The position numbers and the translations under genes were made by a program. From Aspidapion aeneum (lineage: Eukaryota; Arthropoda; Insecta; Coleoptera; Brentidae): a DNA stretch of 64,000 bases. The stretch covers positions 2,594,112-2,658,111 of the forward strand of contig OY755042.1 in NCBI GenBank assembly GCA_963576565.1, written 5' to 3'. Each line of letters starts with the position of its first letter. The first letter of the stretch is position 1. The notes below the pieces were generated by a model. That model was not told the origin of the DNA. It did not search any database and worked only from the letters and a program-made list of their open reading frames with translations. Positions 45,228 to 56,098 of the stretch are shown here, in pieces.

Positions 45228-45620
45228 TGTTACAAATTTAAGTTATAGTTAGAATTTATTTAGGTTTACTACACGTATTAGGTTGACGTATTTTATGGTT
45301 GTATTCTTAATCTAGGTTTTAGTTGCGTTATCTGTGACAAACTGGTATGCGAACGGTCCGTGTTCTAGAAAAGGGTGGAATAATTCCGAATCGAACTAGG
45401 ATGAAAAATTCTCGAATAGTAGACAGACCCTTATATATAGGGCCGGACGTCGTGCATCAGTCAGTCAGAGATAACCAATGATAGTGATCGCTAGATATTA
45501 ACGCGAAGTTAATAGGCGTATTAAAGTAGTGAATTATTAGTAAGTTTAAGTGCGTGTTTTTGTACATAATTTGTCGTATCGTTTTCAACAATTGCGAGTT
45601 TTAAATTGTCGTTGTGAACA
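45228..45620 (+). mobile_element. Solo LTR with 4-bp target duplication
   Basis: 393 bp starting TGTTACAAATTTAAG and ending GTTGTGAACA, flanked by ATAT at 45224-45227 and 45621-45624. TG...CA ends and a 4-bp duplication fit a Ty3/gypsy-like LTR. No internal retroviral-type genes flank it. Confidence 0.75.
45432..45461 (+). promoter_or_regulatory. Core promoter of the solo LTR
   Basis: TATATATA at 45432-45439 is followed ~20 bases later by TCAGTCAGTCAG (from 45457), an arthropod-type initiator; TATA-to-initiator spacing is ~27 bases. Confidence 0.55.
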
Positions 45621-46400
45621 ATATATATCGCAGTAGCTCTAAAAAACTAGAAACATAAAGCACGCGGCATGGGAATACAACCGATTTGCTGACGACCCAG
45701 TAATTGTAGCTAGTAATAAAGAAGTTAACGGAAGAATACCAAAAGTGAGGGTTAATAGTGAATGTGGACAAGACGCAGAATTATGTATTGGAAATGAATT
45801 AAGTGAGTTAGAACTAGACAATGGGCAAACAATAATATGTATACTTGGGTGTCACATTTGATAAGATAGGAAAAAATAATAGTAATAGCAAAAAAGGTTA
45901 TTGGATGTCTTAACACTATTTTGTGGAGCAGAGAGATAAAAAGAATGCAAAACTTAACATTTATGAAACAATTGTGAAAAGTACGTTGTTGTATGGAATA
46001 AAGCTTTGTCGCCTAACAGAAACATACAAAACAAAAATGAAAAGTGTCGAAATAGATGCAATAAGAAGATCAGTGAGAATATTTAGAACAGAGCATATAA
46101 GAAATGAGACGATAAAAGAAAGAATGGGAATCGAGGGAAGCATAACGGTTGACATCACTAAAACACAACTGATATGGTACGGCCATGTACAACGGATGAA
46201 CGACGAAAGATTATCAAAGCAGAGAGAGAGAATGGCAATCAATAGGGCGCAGAAAAAGAGGGCGTCCTAAACTGGAATGGCAACAGTCAATTCAACGATC
46301 AATGAATCAAAAAAATCTGACAGAAGATGATTGTCAGGATCGAAGGAGGTAGAGAATAGGCATCGGACAACGTAGAAAAACGTTCTAAACCAACACAGCA
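45621..46400 (+). mobile_element. LINE family A copy, internally deleted
   Basis: Plus-strand homologue of 12853-14285. Starts near ATATCGCAGTAGCTCTAAAA, keeps NRFADDPVIVA-like remains of the catalytic region in a broken frame, then KNAKLNIYETIVKSTLLYG, ITKTQLIWYGHVQRMNDERL and the 3' end GQRRKTF*, with a (TAG)n tail at ~46390. Several deletions and frameshifts. Confidence 0.75.
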
Positions 46401-47035
46401 GTAGTAGTATTAGTGCCATAACATACATAGACCAACAAGATTCGTTTATTCAAAGAAGATTTCTCGTTTTTCTGTGATTTAAAGAATAGCGCTACGGTAG
46501 TTAATGTGAGCTGAGTGACACTATTCTTGAATTTCGTACAATACTTTATTGACTATTTCGGGGGGGGGGGGAGAGATTGATCCCCCCCTGGGTACGACCT
46601 GGCACGCTATCGACAGGAGTATTTGTTTTTTTAAACCGGTAGGTAATTGCTTTTTGTGGTGTAGGTATAGATCGTGTTTTTTAAGTTCTAATACTTTTTT
46701 ATTGATATTCGGAGAACATTTAGGATACAGGATGAGCTAAAAAATACTCTGCCAATTTATAGGCATCTAATTTTTACCAATTTTGTTCCGCGAAAATAAC
46801 CCCCATCCGCCACCGGGGGGCGTATTTACGTTTCCGTGCTCAATTCACGTCGGCGCGGTTTTGAAATAGACACGGAAATGTTATAATATATTTGGGTTCA
46901 AATACGTGTTGATTTTAAGAGTTTTGATCTCGAAATGAGCACGGATCTGTAAGAGAACATCGCTCATTAAACTATTACAAAAGCGTATTCAACTGTCAGG
47001 TTAAAACGCTAACATAACGAAAGCTAATCAATCAA
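46401..47035. other. Unassigned, with a Helitron-like end fragment
   Basis: AAATACTCTGCCAATTTATA at 46743 is the end sequence of the Helitron-like family. A G-run lies at 46560-46571. The 46800-46930 part is less AT-rich; no gene recognised. Confidence 0.4.
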
Positions 47036-47312
47036 ATCTAACCGAACCGAACCAAAGCAAACTGAACCAATAATTATTTAAAAAAAAAAACTTTCCTGAC
47101 TTCCTACCCGGGATCCTAGAGGATGTGAATCCGAACCGAAACGAACCGAATTGAACCAAAGCAAACTGAACCAACAATTAAAAAAAAACTTTCCTGACTT
47201 CTTTTACGGGATCCTAGAGGGTGTGAATAGTGTTATAGTTTGGTTGGGTTAGGTTTGGTTCGGTTTAGTTAGGATCGGTTCGGTTCGGATTCACATCCTC
47301 TAGGATCCCGGG
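47036..47312. repeat. Duplicated and inverted ~95-bp unit with AACCGAACC motifs
   Basis: ACTTTCCTGACTTCYT...GGATCCTAGAGG occurs twice in direct orientation (~47090 and ~47185), and its inverse (CCTCTAGGATCCCGGGTAGG) lies at ~47297. CGGTTCGGTT/AACCGAACCG pentamers fill the rest, as at 50590-50720. Confidence 0.75.
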
Positions 47313-47337
47313 TAGGAACTCAGGAAACTCGGGGCTC

Positions 47338-47495
47338 GCCCCCCCCCCCTAAGCCTTAGATTTTTGTACATATTTTCCACACATTTCATAAAAAAAACAC
47401 AAAAAATAGCTTAAAATTCGACATCATGAGGCTTCGAGCCCTTCCCCAAGAGGCCTCGGGCCCCCTCCAAGACATATTCCTGGGTGCGCCACTGC
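47338..47495. mobile_element. hAT-like MITE fragment
   Basis: CCCCCCTAAGCCTTAGATTT through CATCATGAGGCTTCG to GGGTGCGCCACTG at ~47494; inverted relative of 34122-34440. Left terminus not seen. Confidence 0.5.
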
Positions 47496-47499
47496 CAGC

Positions 47500-47738
47500 T
47501 AGACCCAAAACCCAACCAAGTTACCAAATTTTATTAAAATGGAGCTATTAATAGTAGTTTTTATGTTATGTGCGTTGGTCGGTACAGACAGATATACAGA
47601 CAGACGGCGCGACAAAAAAGTTTCAAATAATAGCAAGATATATGCAAATTTTTTAGACCGGAGCAGCTTTTTTTTTTCGTATTTTTGACACGATCACCAT
47701 AGCTCACACTACTAGTTATACTATACGTGTGAGCTAAT
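47500..47738 (-). mobile_element. Helitron-like element, end fragment
   Basis: Inverse of the first ~240 bp of the family: diverged CCAAATTTTATTAAAATGG, GTGCGTTGGTCGGTACAGAC, short (ACAG), CGCGACAAAAAAGTTTCAAA and the hairpin AGCTCACACTACT...ACGTGTGAGCT, then AATATACG. Confidence 0.65.
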
Positions 47739-47825
47739 ATACGTAGACAATTAGTAGTTTTATTTCTTTTTCACGTATTTAAAAATCATTTCCAAACTAG
47801 TAAGAACCTTTCATTAGAATGAACT

Positions 47826-48741
47826 CGTTCTATAGAAAGAAACCGCAACGAAAATGGACATAGCTCAGCCCTAATGGAATACTGATAAAAATATCGTTAG
47901 AGATGTAATAGTCCCAAACAGCTTTACAACAGGCAGTGATCACAGGATGGTCAGAACAAAAATCTGCATTGATAGCAATTTCGAAATGAAAAGAAAAATT
48001 AATAATAACAATGAACAACTTGACAGGAATAAACTTACACAAAATAAAGCTATATACAAAGAAAGGGTAAAGGCACAGCTAACCCAAAACTTAGGATGCG
48101 AAAATGAAAATATAAATGAAATAAATGATTCGCTGACAAGAGCTATGAGCAAAGTAGAAAAAGACATCGCACAAAAAGATAAAAAGAGGGAAAATTGTAT
48201 ATCAGAAGACTTAAAGAGACTGATGGAAAAAAGGCGGACCCTCGAAAGAGGAGGAAAAAGAAAATCTATAGAATACACAGAAATAAATAAAACTATAAGA
48301 AAAATGATAAAAGAAAATAAAAGAAAGAGCCAAAAATTAAAGTTGAGAGAGATAGAAAGTAACAGAAATATGAAATGTCTAAGGCCGACTCTAGGTAGAT
48401 ATGAAATAATTAAAATAAAGGATATTAACGGCATAGAAACTAACGTTAAAGATGATATCATAAATATCACACAACTATTCTATACAGAACTATACCAAAC
48501 CAAAAAAAAACCATCACGAGAGACCAAGAAGGAAGTCCAAACAAAAATAAAGAACATAAACTCAGAACTACAACCTAAAATAAGCAAAGCGGAAATAAAG
48601 ACAGCATTAAAGAAAATTAAAAATAACAAATCACCTGGAAAAGACGGAGTAACGGCAGAAATGCTCGAGTACGGTGGTAAAGCTGTAGTTAATACCCTCC
48701 ATATTCTCCTGAATAAAATACTAAAAGAAAAATTTTCTATT
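47826..48741 (+). mobile_element. RTE-like LINE: endonuclease end, linker, RT start
   Basis: Starts with KWT.LSPNG-type and VIVPNSFTTGSDHRMVRTKI residues (SDHR is the last catalytic motif of AP-type endonuclease), then a continuous ~280-codon frame rich in Lys/Glu (linker), then KIKNNKSPGKDGVTAEMLEY, the first RT finger motif. The left side is missing most of the endonuclease, and the right side is cut by a pogo-like MITE. Confidence 0.8.
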
Positions 48742-48830
48742 TTCCAAAAAAAAAATCGGATTAACCGAAATTTCGATTATCCGAAATCACTTTGGTCTAC
48801 ATTATTTCGGATAATCGGGACTGTACTGTA
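48742..48830. mobile_element. pogo-like MITE end
   Basis: TCGGATTAACCGAAATTTCG...TTTCGGATAATCGGGACTGTACTG followed by TA; resembles half-decayed inverted ends of a pogo/Tigger-type MITE. Confidence 0.5.
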
Positions 48831-50360
48831 GTTTGAAAAAGCAACAATGTTGACAAAAATTCACATTGCACATTGCACCTCGTATGAGTAGTAGGTTTTC
48901 AGATTTTAATAACGGGTTTTTTTGGTAGTTCACGTGTAAAACAAAAAATGTACCTTTTTTAGTTTTTTTAGGACGATTTTTTTTTTAAATACCGTAATAA
49001 TTATACATTACATCAGTTATGCATCAACAAGCTATTAAAATGTCCTTGCCATTGAGTTGTATAACGCCCTAAAAGGGCGTTAGAGACGGAAAGACAAGGC
49101 ATTTTTTATTGACCCTATCCAATTTGGTTCCTATGGTCGGGTATTTCTTTTACAATAAAAACAGAGATAGACATTATTGAACATGTGAAACGGACAAAGA
49201 TAGGGTGATTTTGCATGCTAATAATACCCTAGATAATATAAGGGTACTTTTATCTCTTTCACACTGACGGCATAAGTGCGACAGAAAAGCAGCTGGCTAC
49301 CTTTAATCCACCTGCCGTATTTTGAGTGATTCTACCTGTTAGTCCGTGTATACAGGGAAAACTGATAGACAATGTTGTCTAAGTACGGAAATGATTTTTT
49401 TTGAATTTTGTGCGGGAATATTACAAAAAGAAATCTTAAAACGTTTAAAAACAAGTTTAGAAGTAACTATTTGAGTTTAAACATGGTCCAAAATTGCTTT
49501 TTGTGCAAAAGAAGAAAAAAAATCCATAAAAAAACAACATTTCATGGGTAAGTCGTCTTGACGGAGAGTTTTTCCTAAAACACGAGAAAGTTCAGTAGCG
49601 TCACGATAGATAGTTTTTTCTGCGACCGTGCGATTTTACCCTCACACATTTTGATTCAGAAAGTGTCACTTCCCCGCACTTTTTTTTGCATTGCATGAAA
49701 ATTAACAAAAAGTATTTGATTTTCTTAAAAATGATTTCTTTTTAAATTCTTACATACCGATTTTTATCCAGTTGTTTTTGTTTTTTCGAACCAAACTTTT
49801 GACATGTCACGGTCGAGTTTCATACATCTTGATGAATTGTTACACACACTGATCTATGTTTTTATAAATTTCGATAAATTTAATGTTTTTTGCGGACTTT
49901 ACAGTAATTTTAAGTTAAATTTTGGTCTTTCATCGCGAAAGTATATATTTATTATTATATGACCACCGCGACCGGTCTACAGGCCGGTATCATATGTTTA
50001 TGTCCTTCTAATGTCATTTGACTATCTTGCTGTCTTACTTAATAAGGTCACTTAGTTTAATTAATAATTTTGTCCTACATAATATAAAAGAAGAATAGAA
50101 ACCAACAAAAAATTTGTGACACTTCGATTACCCATTTTCTTTGATTGCGATGGATTAGGGTGACCAGATTACGGTTTATTAGGGTGCCCAGAGTGCGCAA
50201 AAAAAGATTTTGAAAAATTTCCCTAAAAAAATTGAAGACCAAACACTCACTCGCCACTCAATGTTTATGGTCGCATACACTAATCCTAACTCGATTTCCG
50301 ACGATTATGGACAATGGTTACCCCCTGGACATAAACCTAACAACTTTTACTATATTTATT
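48831..50360. other. Unassigned intronic sequence
   Basis: A small palindrome, ACGCCCTAAAAGGGCGT, lies at ~49064-49080. No gene or clear element. Confidence 0.35.
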
Positions 50361-50372
50361 AACAATAGGTAG

Positions 50373-50551
50373 GTTAGGTTGGGTTAGGTTGGGTTAGGTT
50401 GGGTTAGGTTGGGTTAGGTTGGGTTAGGTTGGGTTAGGTTGGGTTAGGTTGGGTTAGGTTGGGTTAGGTTGGGTTAGGTTGGGTTAGGTTGGGTTAGGTT
50501 GGGTTAGGTTGGGTTAGGTTGGGTTAGGTTGGGTTAGGTTGGGTTAGGTTG
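50373..50551. repeat. (GGTTGGGTTA)n array, telomere-like decamer
   Basis: About 18 decamers alternating TTAGG with TTGGG. TTAGG is the ancestral insect telomere repeat. Confidence 0.95.
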
Positions 50552-50730
50552 GTTCAGTTTGAGTATGTTCGGTTAGGTTCCGCTAGGATTGTTTAGGTTA
50601 GGTTTAGCTATATTCGGTTAGGTTCGGTTCAGTTTAAGCAAATCGAACCGAACCAAACCGAACCGTTAGATTCGGTTTGATTTGGTTCATTTCGATACGG
50701 ATGGGTTCAGTTTGCTTTTGTTCAGTTAGA
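50552..50730. repeat. Degenerate GGTTC/GGTTA repeat flank
   Basis: TTCGGTTAGGTTCGG-type pentamers decay away from the array, including an inverted stretch (CGAACCGAACCAAACCGAAC). Confidence 0.7.
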
Positions 50731-51216
50731 CCTTCGATAAATTTTAAAAAAGTAAATAATTATTAATTTTTAGTGTTTTAAGGAATAAAAATTGATATAA
50801 TGTTCAATTAAACTAATTTTTATTTGTAAAAATGTAGGAATCATAATTTTCTTGATTTTGTTTTGAATTTCATGCTTTTTTAAAAATTGTGCATTTTCAT
50901 AAAAGGACCAAAAAAACTGACCCGATTTGGATCAGTGACCTTAGTTATTTCAAGTTTTTGTTGACAGCTGATAGACGTCAGGGACCGTTTTGTTTCAGTT
51001 TGAAATGAGAAAATGCTTCTTTTGTAGCAATTTGTATGGGTTTTAATGGGGTTTTAAGAATGTTTCAATTTCAATTTTTTTAACAAAATCAACGATAGTC
51101 CGCAATTTTTTTTTTAGAAATCACTATAAAATGGTCTAAAATTATCATTTTTCAAAAAACTTCGTAGTTGTAAGAAAGGTGGTAAAACGTACCAGACCCC
51201 TGAAATGTGTTGCAGT
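50731..51216. other. Unassigned AT-rich sequence
   Basis: Nothing recognised. Confidence 0.35.
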
Positions 51217-51652
51217 CTAGGACAACTGGGCGCCGCCAACTCGGCGCCACCAACTGGGCGGCAGGCCAACTGGGCGCCGGGCCAACTTGACGCCGAGCCA
51301 ACTGGGCGCCGGACTAAAATATTTTTTCTTGATAAAATGTGCAGATGAAAAACAACCTTAAAAAAATTAAAGTGGCGGATCCAAAATGGCGGACTTTCTT
51401 ATTTATGCATCGATATGTATCGAATATGGAACTTGGCGGTGTTTCAAGTCGCAGAACACTACACCTACCAAATTTCAACGCTCGACTTAATAGATGTTGA
51501 AAGTTTTGTATAAATATCATATTTATTTTGTTTTTATCTGCACATTTTATCGAAAAAAAAATAGTCCGGCGCTGAGTTGGCCCGGCGCCCATTAGGTCCG
51601 GCGTGGCGCCCTGTTGGCGGCGCCGAGTTGGCCCGGCGCCCGGTTGTTCCAT
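51217..51652. mobile_element. GC-rich-ended element V, short copy
   Basis: Begins TCTAGGACAACTGGGCGCCG, followed by tandem CAACTGGGCGCCGGGC-like units, an AT-rich core with AAAATGGCGGA motifs, and inverted GGCGCC units ending GGTTGTTCCATTTCG. Same family as 62400-63867. Confidence 0.7.
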
Positions 51653-51671
51653 TTCGAATTGAAATTTTTAG

Positions 51672-51773
51672 TTCCGAAATTTCATCTGACTCGAGCATAA
51701 CTTGTAGTCCACCCAAGAAAAGAAGAGTTGAAGAAGACCCTTGTTCAAAGAAAGAAAATATTTTACCTGGAAG
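51672..51773 (+). CDS. Candidate exon of unknown gene
   Basis: Between a GAAATTTTTAG acceptor and an AG|GTACAA donor lies an open segment encoding SEISSDSSITCSPPKKRRVE and EDPCSKKENILPG, an acidic/serine stretch with a nuclear-localisation-like PPKKRR. The composition looks protein-coding, but I do not recognise the family, the donor is weak, and no partner exon was found. Could be an unrelated chance frame. Confidence 0.25.
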
Positions 51774-54293
51774 GTACAACATTTGTAAAGTTCTAAGATG
51801 AAAACAATAATTTTAATACATCCACTGCACTTAGCATGCTTAGAAATTCTTTTTACTCTTTTTTTTTACTGAAGAGAATTTTGTAAACACACACAAGTAA
51901 GTATTCATGAATTATTTATTATTCAAACAGAAAATTGTTGATAAAAAAATTCTAGTGGAATTCAAAATTTTTATTTTGCGCCGCCACTGCCCTTTTTTAT
52001 CCAAGACAAGCAAATAGAATATTTTTGCGATGTTGCATGTTTCCGGACTCACCAAACCGAAATTCTATTTTCATCCCTATTTTGCTCATTAAATTCTTAC
52101 TTGTATTTGGTCAATTGCGATAAAAGCTTGATATAATGGCAATTTTGGTCCATGCCGGGTCTACCCGTAGGGTATAGAAGTCAATGGTCCTTGCTGACAA
52201 CTATGTATCGATACAGTATGATCTGATAACAATGTTACACAATAAAACTAATTTACCAACCAGTAAGTACGATAAAAATGAATTATAACAAAACCGACAG
52301 TAGTTTCGGCATTTCGGGAAAAACTGATAGTCCGGATAGCCTCAGCAGTCCATAGTAAGGTCACTCCACAGAAGACCACGGTTCGGTCCGCTTTGCGGAC
52401 CAGAAGACTTTCTCCCGTGCTAAGCTCTGAGAAGTATTACAGGCACCTTAAACTGTGCGGCCAAACATTTTGATTAGTTCTTAGGTTTGACATAGATGGC
52501 GCTCTTAACAAAATATTGATTTGTTTTTTGGAATCAATACTTAGGTTTTTACAAAAAGGGCCAAGATTTCCATGCTAAGCAAGAAGGTTGCAGTTGTGAA
52601 TTAGCATAACCAATTTGGATAATATATGCTAATAACAGTTGCGACTTTCTTACAGAGTACTTAAAGACAAAATTAAAGATTTAAAAAATCAAAGAACTTT
52701 AATTTTGGTCTAGAGGTTAATAGGTTTAGGACTGAGCGTATTCAAAAGACAATTGAATTTTGCTAGCAAATTTCAATTGTCTTTTGAATACGCTCAGACC
52801 TAAACCTATTAACCTCTAGAGCTGGATCTAACCTTAAGGACGATAATTAACTCTCATCAACTTTAATTTTGCCTGTTTCTTGGTCCTTTTTATAGTCTGA
52901 TTTTCCTTTATGGTGTTTTTAACAACTTTTACTAATTTCATCGTGTCAGACTATTTATTGATAATAAATTATGGTTTTCATCATTGTTTCCAAAAGCAAC
53001 CACTGCAACTGAACTGTAAAAGTTGTCAATGTCTCATAAAGGAAATAAGTGACTAATTAATCCTTTTATTTAAACTTACTTAACTTTTTAAATAAAAGGA
53101 ATACAAGAAGGATTGAAACTTGGTAAAAAATTTTTATTAATACAATTTACAAAATATACATGAATCTCAATGACACTTATTAATTAAGTAAGAGTATTTG
53201 TTACAATAGTTAAATATTTTTACACATATATCACACCCTCAAAAAGCTCAAAAAATTAAATTGTTGGAAAATTGCGGTAACTTAAAACTTTAAATATATT
53301 ATTTTATTATTTGTAATTTGAATTGTGACTTTCTTTGACAATGTATCGATAGTAAGTGACAAACCGCAAAAAGTAAAAATCCTAAATTTAAAATTTTGAG
53401 ATGTGTCACTTTTGTTCTGAGGGTAGGATATGTGTATTATAAAAATCTTGCCAGTTCGGTAACCATAACAAAATAAGATTGTCAGCTATCTCTAGACGTT
53501 TTCGAAATGATTGTCCTGCTCTGGTTGACTAGTTTTTTACTGTCAGTTACCACTCTTCGATAAAGCTTTTAATAAATAAAAAATAAAGCTTAAACTGTAT
53601 TGAAACCTGCTTCGTAGGTGGTGTTTCATTTTTGAAATGCCGGATTTTCGTTACCGGACTGGAAGAGTAATACTATTATTAATTTAAGAAAAAAAAAGTT
53701 AATAAAATATTTAAAACCCCTTGATTTTAATTGCTGTAGCGCCATCTCTTAGATATAGTTTTAACTGTATGATTAATAGTCAATACTGCAAATCCGTAAT
53801 AATCAATACTGCGAATCCGTAAAATGTGAAAGGAGGTTACTACACGCACAAACAAAATATTTAAACGCGACTAAAAGAGCAAGGCTATTGGTAAGAAAAA
53901 ATTATTAAAAAATTGCATTTTTCTGGATTTAATGTTTCTTGATTAAAGCTAAAATAACGAAATAAATAATAATGACTATTTCTTCGTCTTTTAAAAGTGG
54001 AAATCTTGCTATTAATGAATTTTGAGTCACAGCGGCAAACCCTCACTGTCACTGACGTCTTGCTTTTCATAAAGGCTAGACGTTCGAAGTCGAGCCCTGT
54101 ATGATCTCGCTTTTTATAGATAACACGCAAATGGTACGAAGTCGCGTCGTTAATAAGGCCAATTATATCTTGACAGATGCTTGCTTTATTGTTATAAACA
54201 AAAATGATAGCCAAGTATGCGGAAAATTGAAAAAGGCAAGGCAGTTTCCCATGTGTGACTTAACTGTTTTAGTCTAGTCGAAATATATGTTAT
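51774..54293. other. Unassigned intronic sequence
   Basis: Apart from the hairpin at 52709-52820, no gene or element was recognised. ATG GCN-like short frames are not supported. Confidence 0.35.
52709..52820. repeat. Near-perfect 112-bp hairpin
   Basis: Arms of ~49 bases (TCTAGAGGTTAATAGGTTTA...) differ at one position, loop ~13 bases (TTTTGCTAGCAAA). Confidence 0.9.
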
Positions 54294-55030
54294 TAGCTCA
54301 CACTACTACTATACTATAGTAGTAGTAGGGCTATGGTGATCCTAATTTTTTCGAGAAAAAAAAAGTTGCTCCGATTTCAAAATTTTTTATATCTTTGCGT
54401 TTCAAATGATTTTGAAACTTTTTTGTTGCGCCGTCTGTCTGTCTGTCTGTCTGTATGTCTGTCTGTCTGTAACGACCAACGCGCATAACTCAAAAACCGC
54501 TTTCCCGATTTTAATGAAATTTGGTACCTACGCTGGGTTTTGGGTCGAGATGGTCCCATTTAAAAATGAACAAAATCCACCGAACACAAGCCAAATAAAA
54601 GGGTGGGGGTAGATTTCAAAAATTAGAGTTTATGTGAAAATATGGCGTGTGTGATATCAAACGAAAGGTAATTAAGTCTGCAGTTAAACAAAATACATTT
54701 TAATTTATTTAAAAAAAAAAGGGTGGGGGTATATTTTAAAAATTAGAGTTTAAGTGAAAATATGGCGTGTGTGATATCAAACGAAAGGTAATTGAGTCCG
54801 GAGTTTAACAAAATACATTTTAGTTTTTTGTTTTTTTTAAGGGTGGGGGTAGATTTCAAAAATTTGAGTTTAAGTCAAAACATGGCTTGTGTGGTATCAA
54901 ACACAAGGTAATTTAGTCTGGAGTTAAATAAAATATATTTCAATTTTTAGTTATATTAGCTCACACGTACACTATAACTATAGTACCTAGTGTGAGCTTA
55001 GGGGCCCATATATTGGCAGAGTATTTTTTT
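54294..55030 (+). mobile_element. Helitron-like (HINE-type) element, full copy
   Basis: First hairpin at 54294 (its right half altered by extra TAGTAG), short (CTGT)n at 54437-54470, CCGATTTTAATGAAATTTGG, subrepeats, second hairpin at 54958-54998, end TTGGCAGAGTATT. Highly similar to 25116-25865 apart from the microsatellite length. Confidence 0.75.
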
Positions 55031-55112
55031 TAATGAACGAATAATATTGAAAATAGGTATATAAAAATTGTTTTTTTTTAATATAAAATTAATAACAATA
55101 ACAATATGTTTA

Positions 55113-55118
<6 letters not shown>

Positions 55119-55179
<61 letters not shown>
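55119..55179. repeat. (TA)n microsatellite
   Basis: About 30 TA units. Confidence 0.95.
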
Positions 55180-55187
<8 letters not shown>

Positions 55188-55489
55188 TAAAATCTTCTTT
55201 TATCAAAAACAATACAAAAACTAATAAATAAGTATCTATAAATATGGTACTCAAGTTTTTACAGTCTAGTTGTAAAAATGCAATGCTCGTCAAAATGTAT
55301 AACTTTTTTGCTTTTTAACCGATGTTAATTTTATACATTTTATATATCTTTGATTATATTCAGCTTTTAAAAAAGTCTGATAAGAATTTTTTTACTTTAA
55401 ACTACCTTTTCTTTAGAAGTATTGTTTAGGTTTTTCTTAAAAAGCAATGAGATAAATGTAAAATATATTTAACGTCTTTGATTCTAGAA

Positions 55490-55790
55490 ATGCAAAATCT
55501 GTGAAATCTCTAAAATCTTTGAGAAATCTGTAAAATCTATAAAAATTCTTTGTAAAATCTTTGTAAAATCTTTGTTAAATTATAAAATATTTGTGAAATT
55601 TGTGATATTCTGTAAAATTTTTGTGAGACCCGAAAATATTTCTCAAATATGTGAACTTTGTAGTCTTCGTAAAATCTGTAAAATCTGTAAATTCCTCGTG
55701 AAATCTATGTAATATTTGTGAAATCCGTAAAATCTTTGTAAATTCTGTGAAATCTTTGAGAAATATGTGAAATTTTTGTGAAATATAAAA
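55490..55790. repeat. Degenerate tandem of TGTAAAATCT-type units
   Basis: GTAAAATCT, GTGAAATCT and TTTGTAAAAT recur about twenty times with irregular spacing. Confidence 0.75.
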
Positions 55791-55894
55791 ACTAGGTATG
55801 AAACATTTATTATTTATTTTAAAAAACAATAATAATATATGATTAATAACCAAATATCTTATTTTTTTTTTTTAAATATTTGCTCTCAATTAAA

Positions 55895-56015
55895 ATATAA
55901 TATAATGACCCACTCGATGGCACAAAAAGTTGGGCGTGGCACTCAAAAAAATTTTCGCCTGCGCCCAATTTTTTTGGGTGGGTACCCCCTAAGTTATACA
56001 CCACGCGCCGCCCCT
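55895..56015. mobile_element. hAT-like MITE end, related to 37255-37405
   Basis: GACCCACTCGATGGCACAAA, then GGCGTGGCACTCAAAAAAA and CACGCGCCGCCCCTG. Confidence 0.5.
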
Positions 56016-56017
56016 GG

Positions 56018-56098
56018 TTAAGAGACTAACCTTGAGCATGGCAAGAAGGCACTACTCTGGCCTACTGGCCGAACCTACGGGTTACCCCTCTCGTTAAA
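56018..56098 (+). mobile_element. 3'-UTR fragment of an RNase H LINE
   Basis: GAGCATGGCAAGAAGGCACT, CTCTGGCCTACT and CGAACCTACGGGTTACCCC parallel the 3' UTR of the LINE at 39538-40199 (40105-40175). Confidence 0.55.

Noticed and set aside
47940..48470. 176-codon Leu/Ser/Phe-rich minus-strand frame resembling a membrane protein
   Set aside because: Antisense shadow of the Lys/Glu-rich LINE linker ORF on the plus strand.
53506..53560. Plus-strand MIVLLWLTSFLLSV, signal-peptide-like
   Set aside because: Stops after 18 codons with no convincing donor, and it is on the wrong strand for the takeout-like gene.
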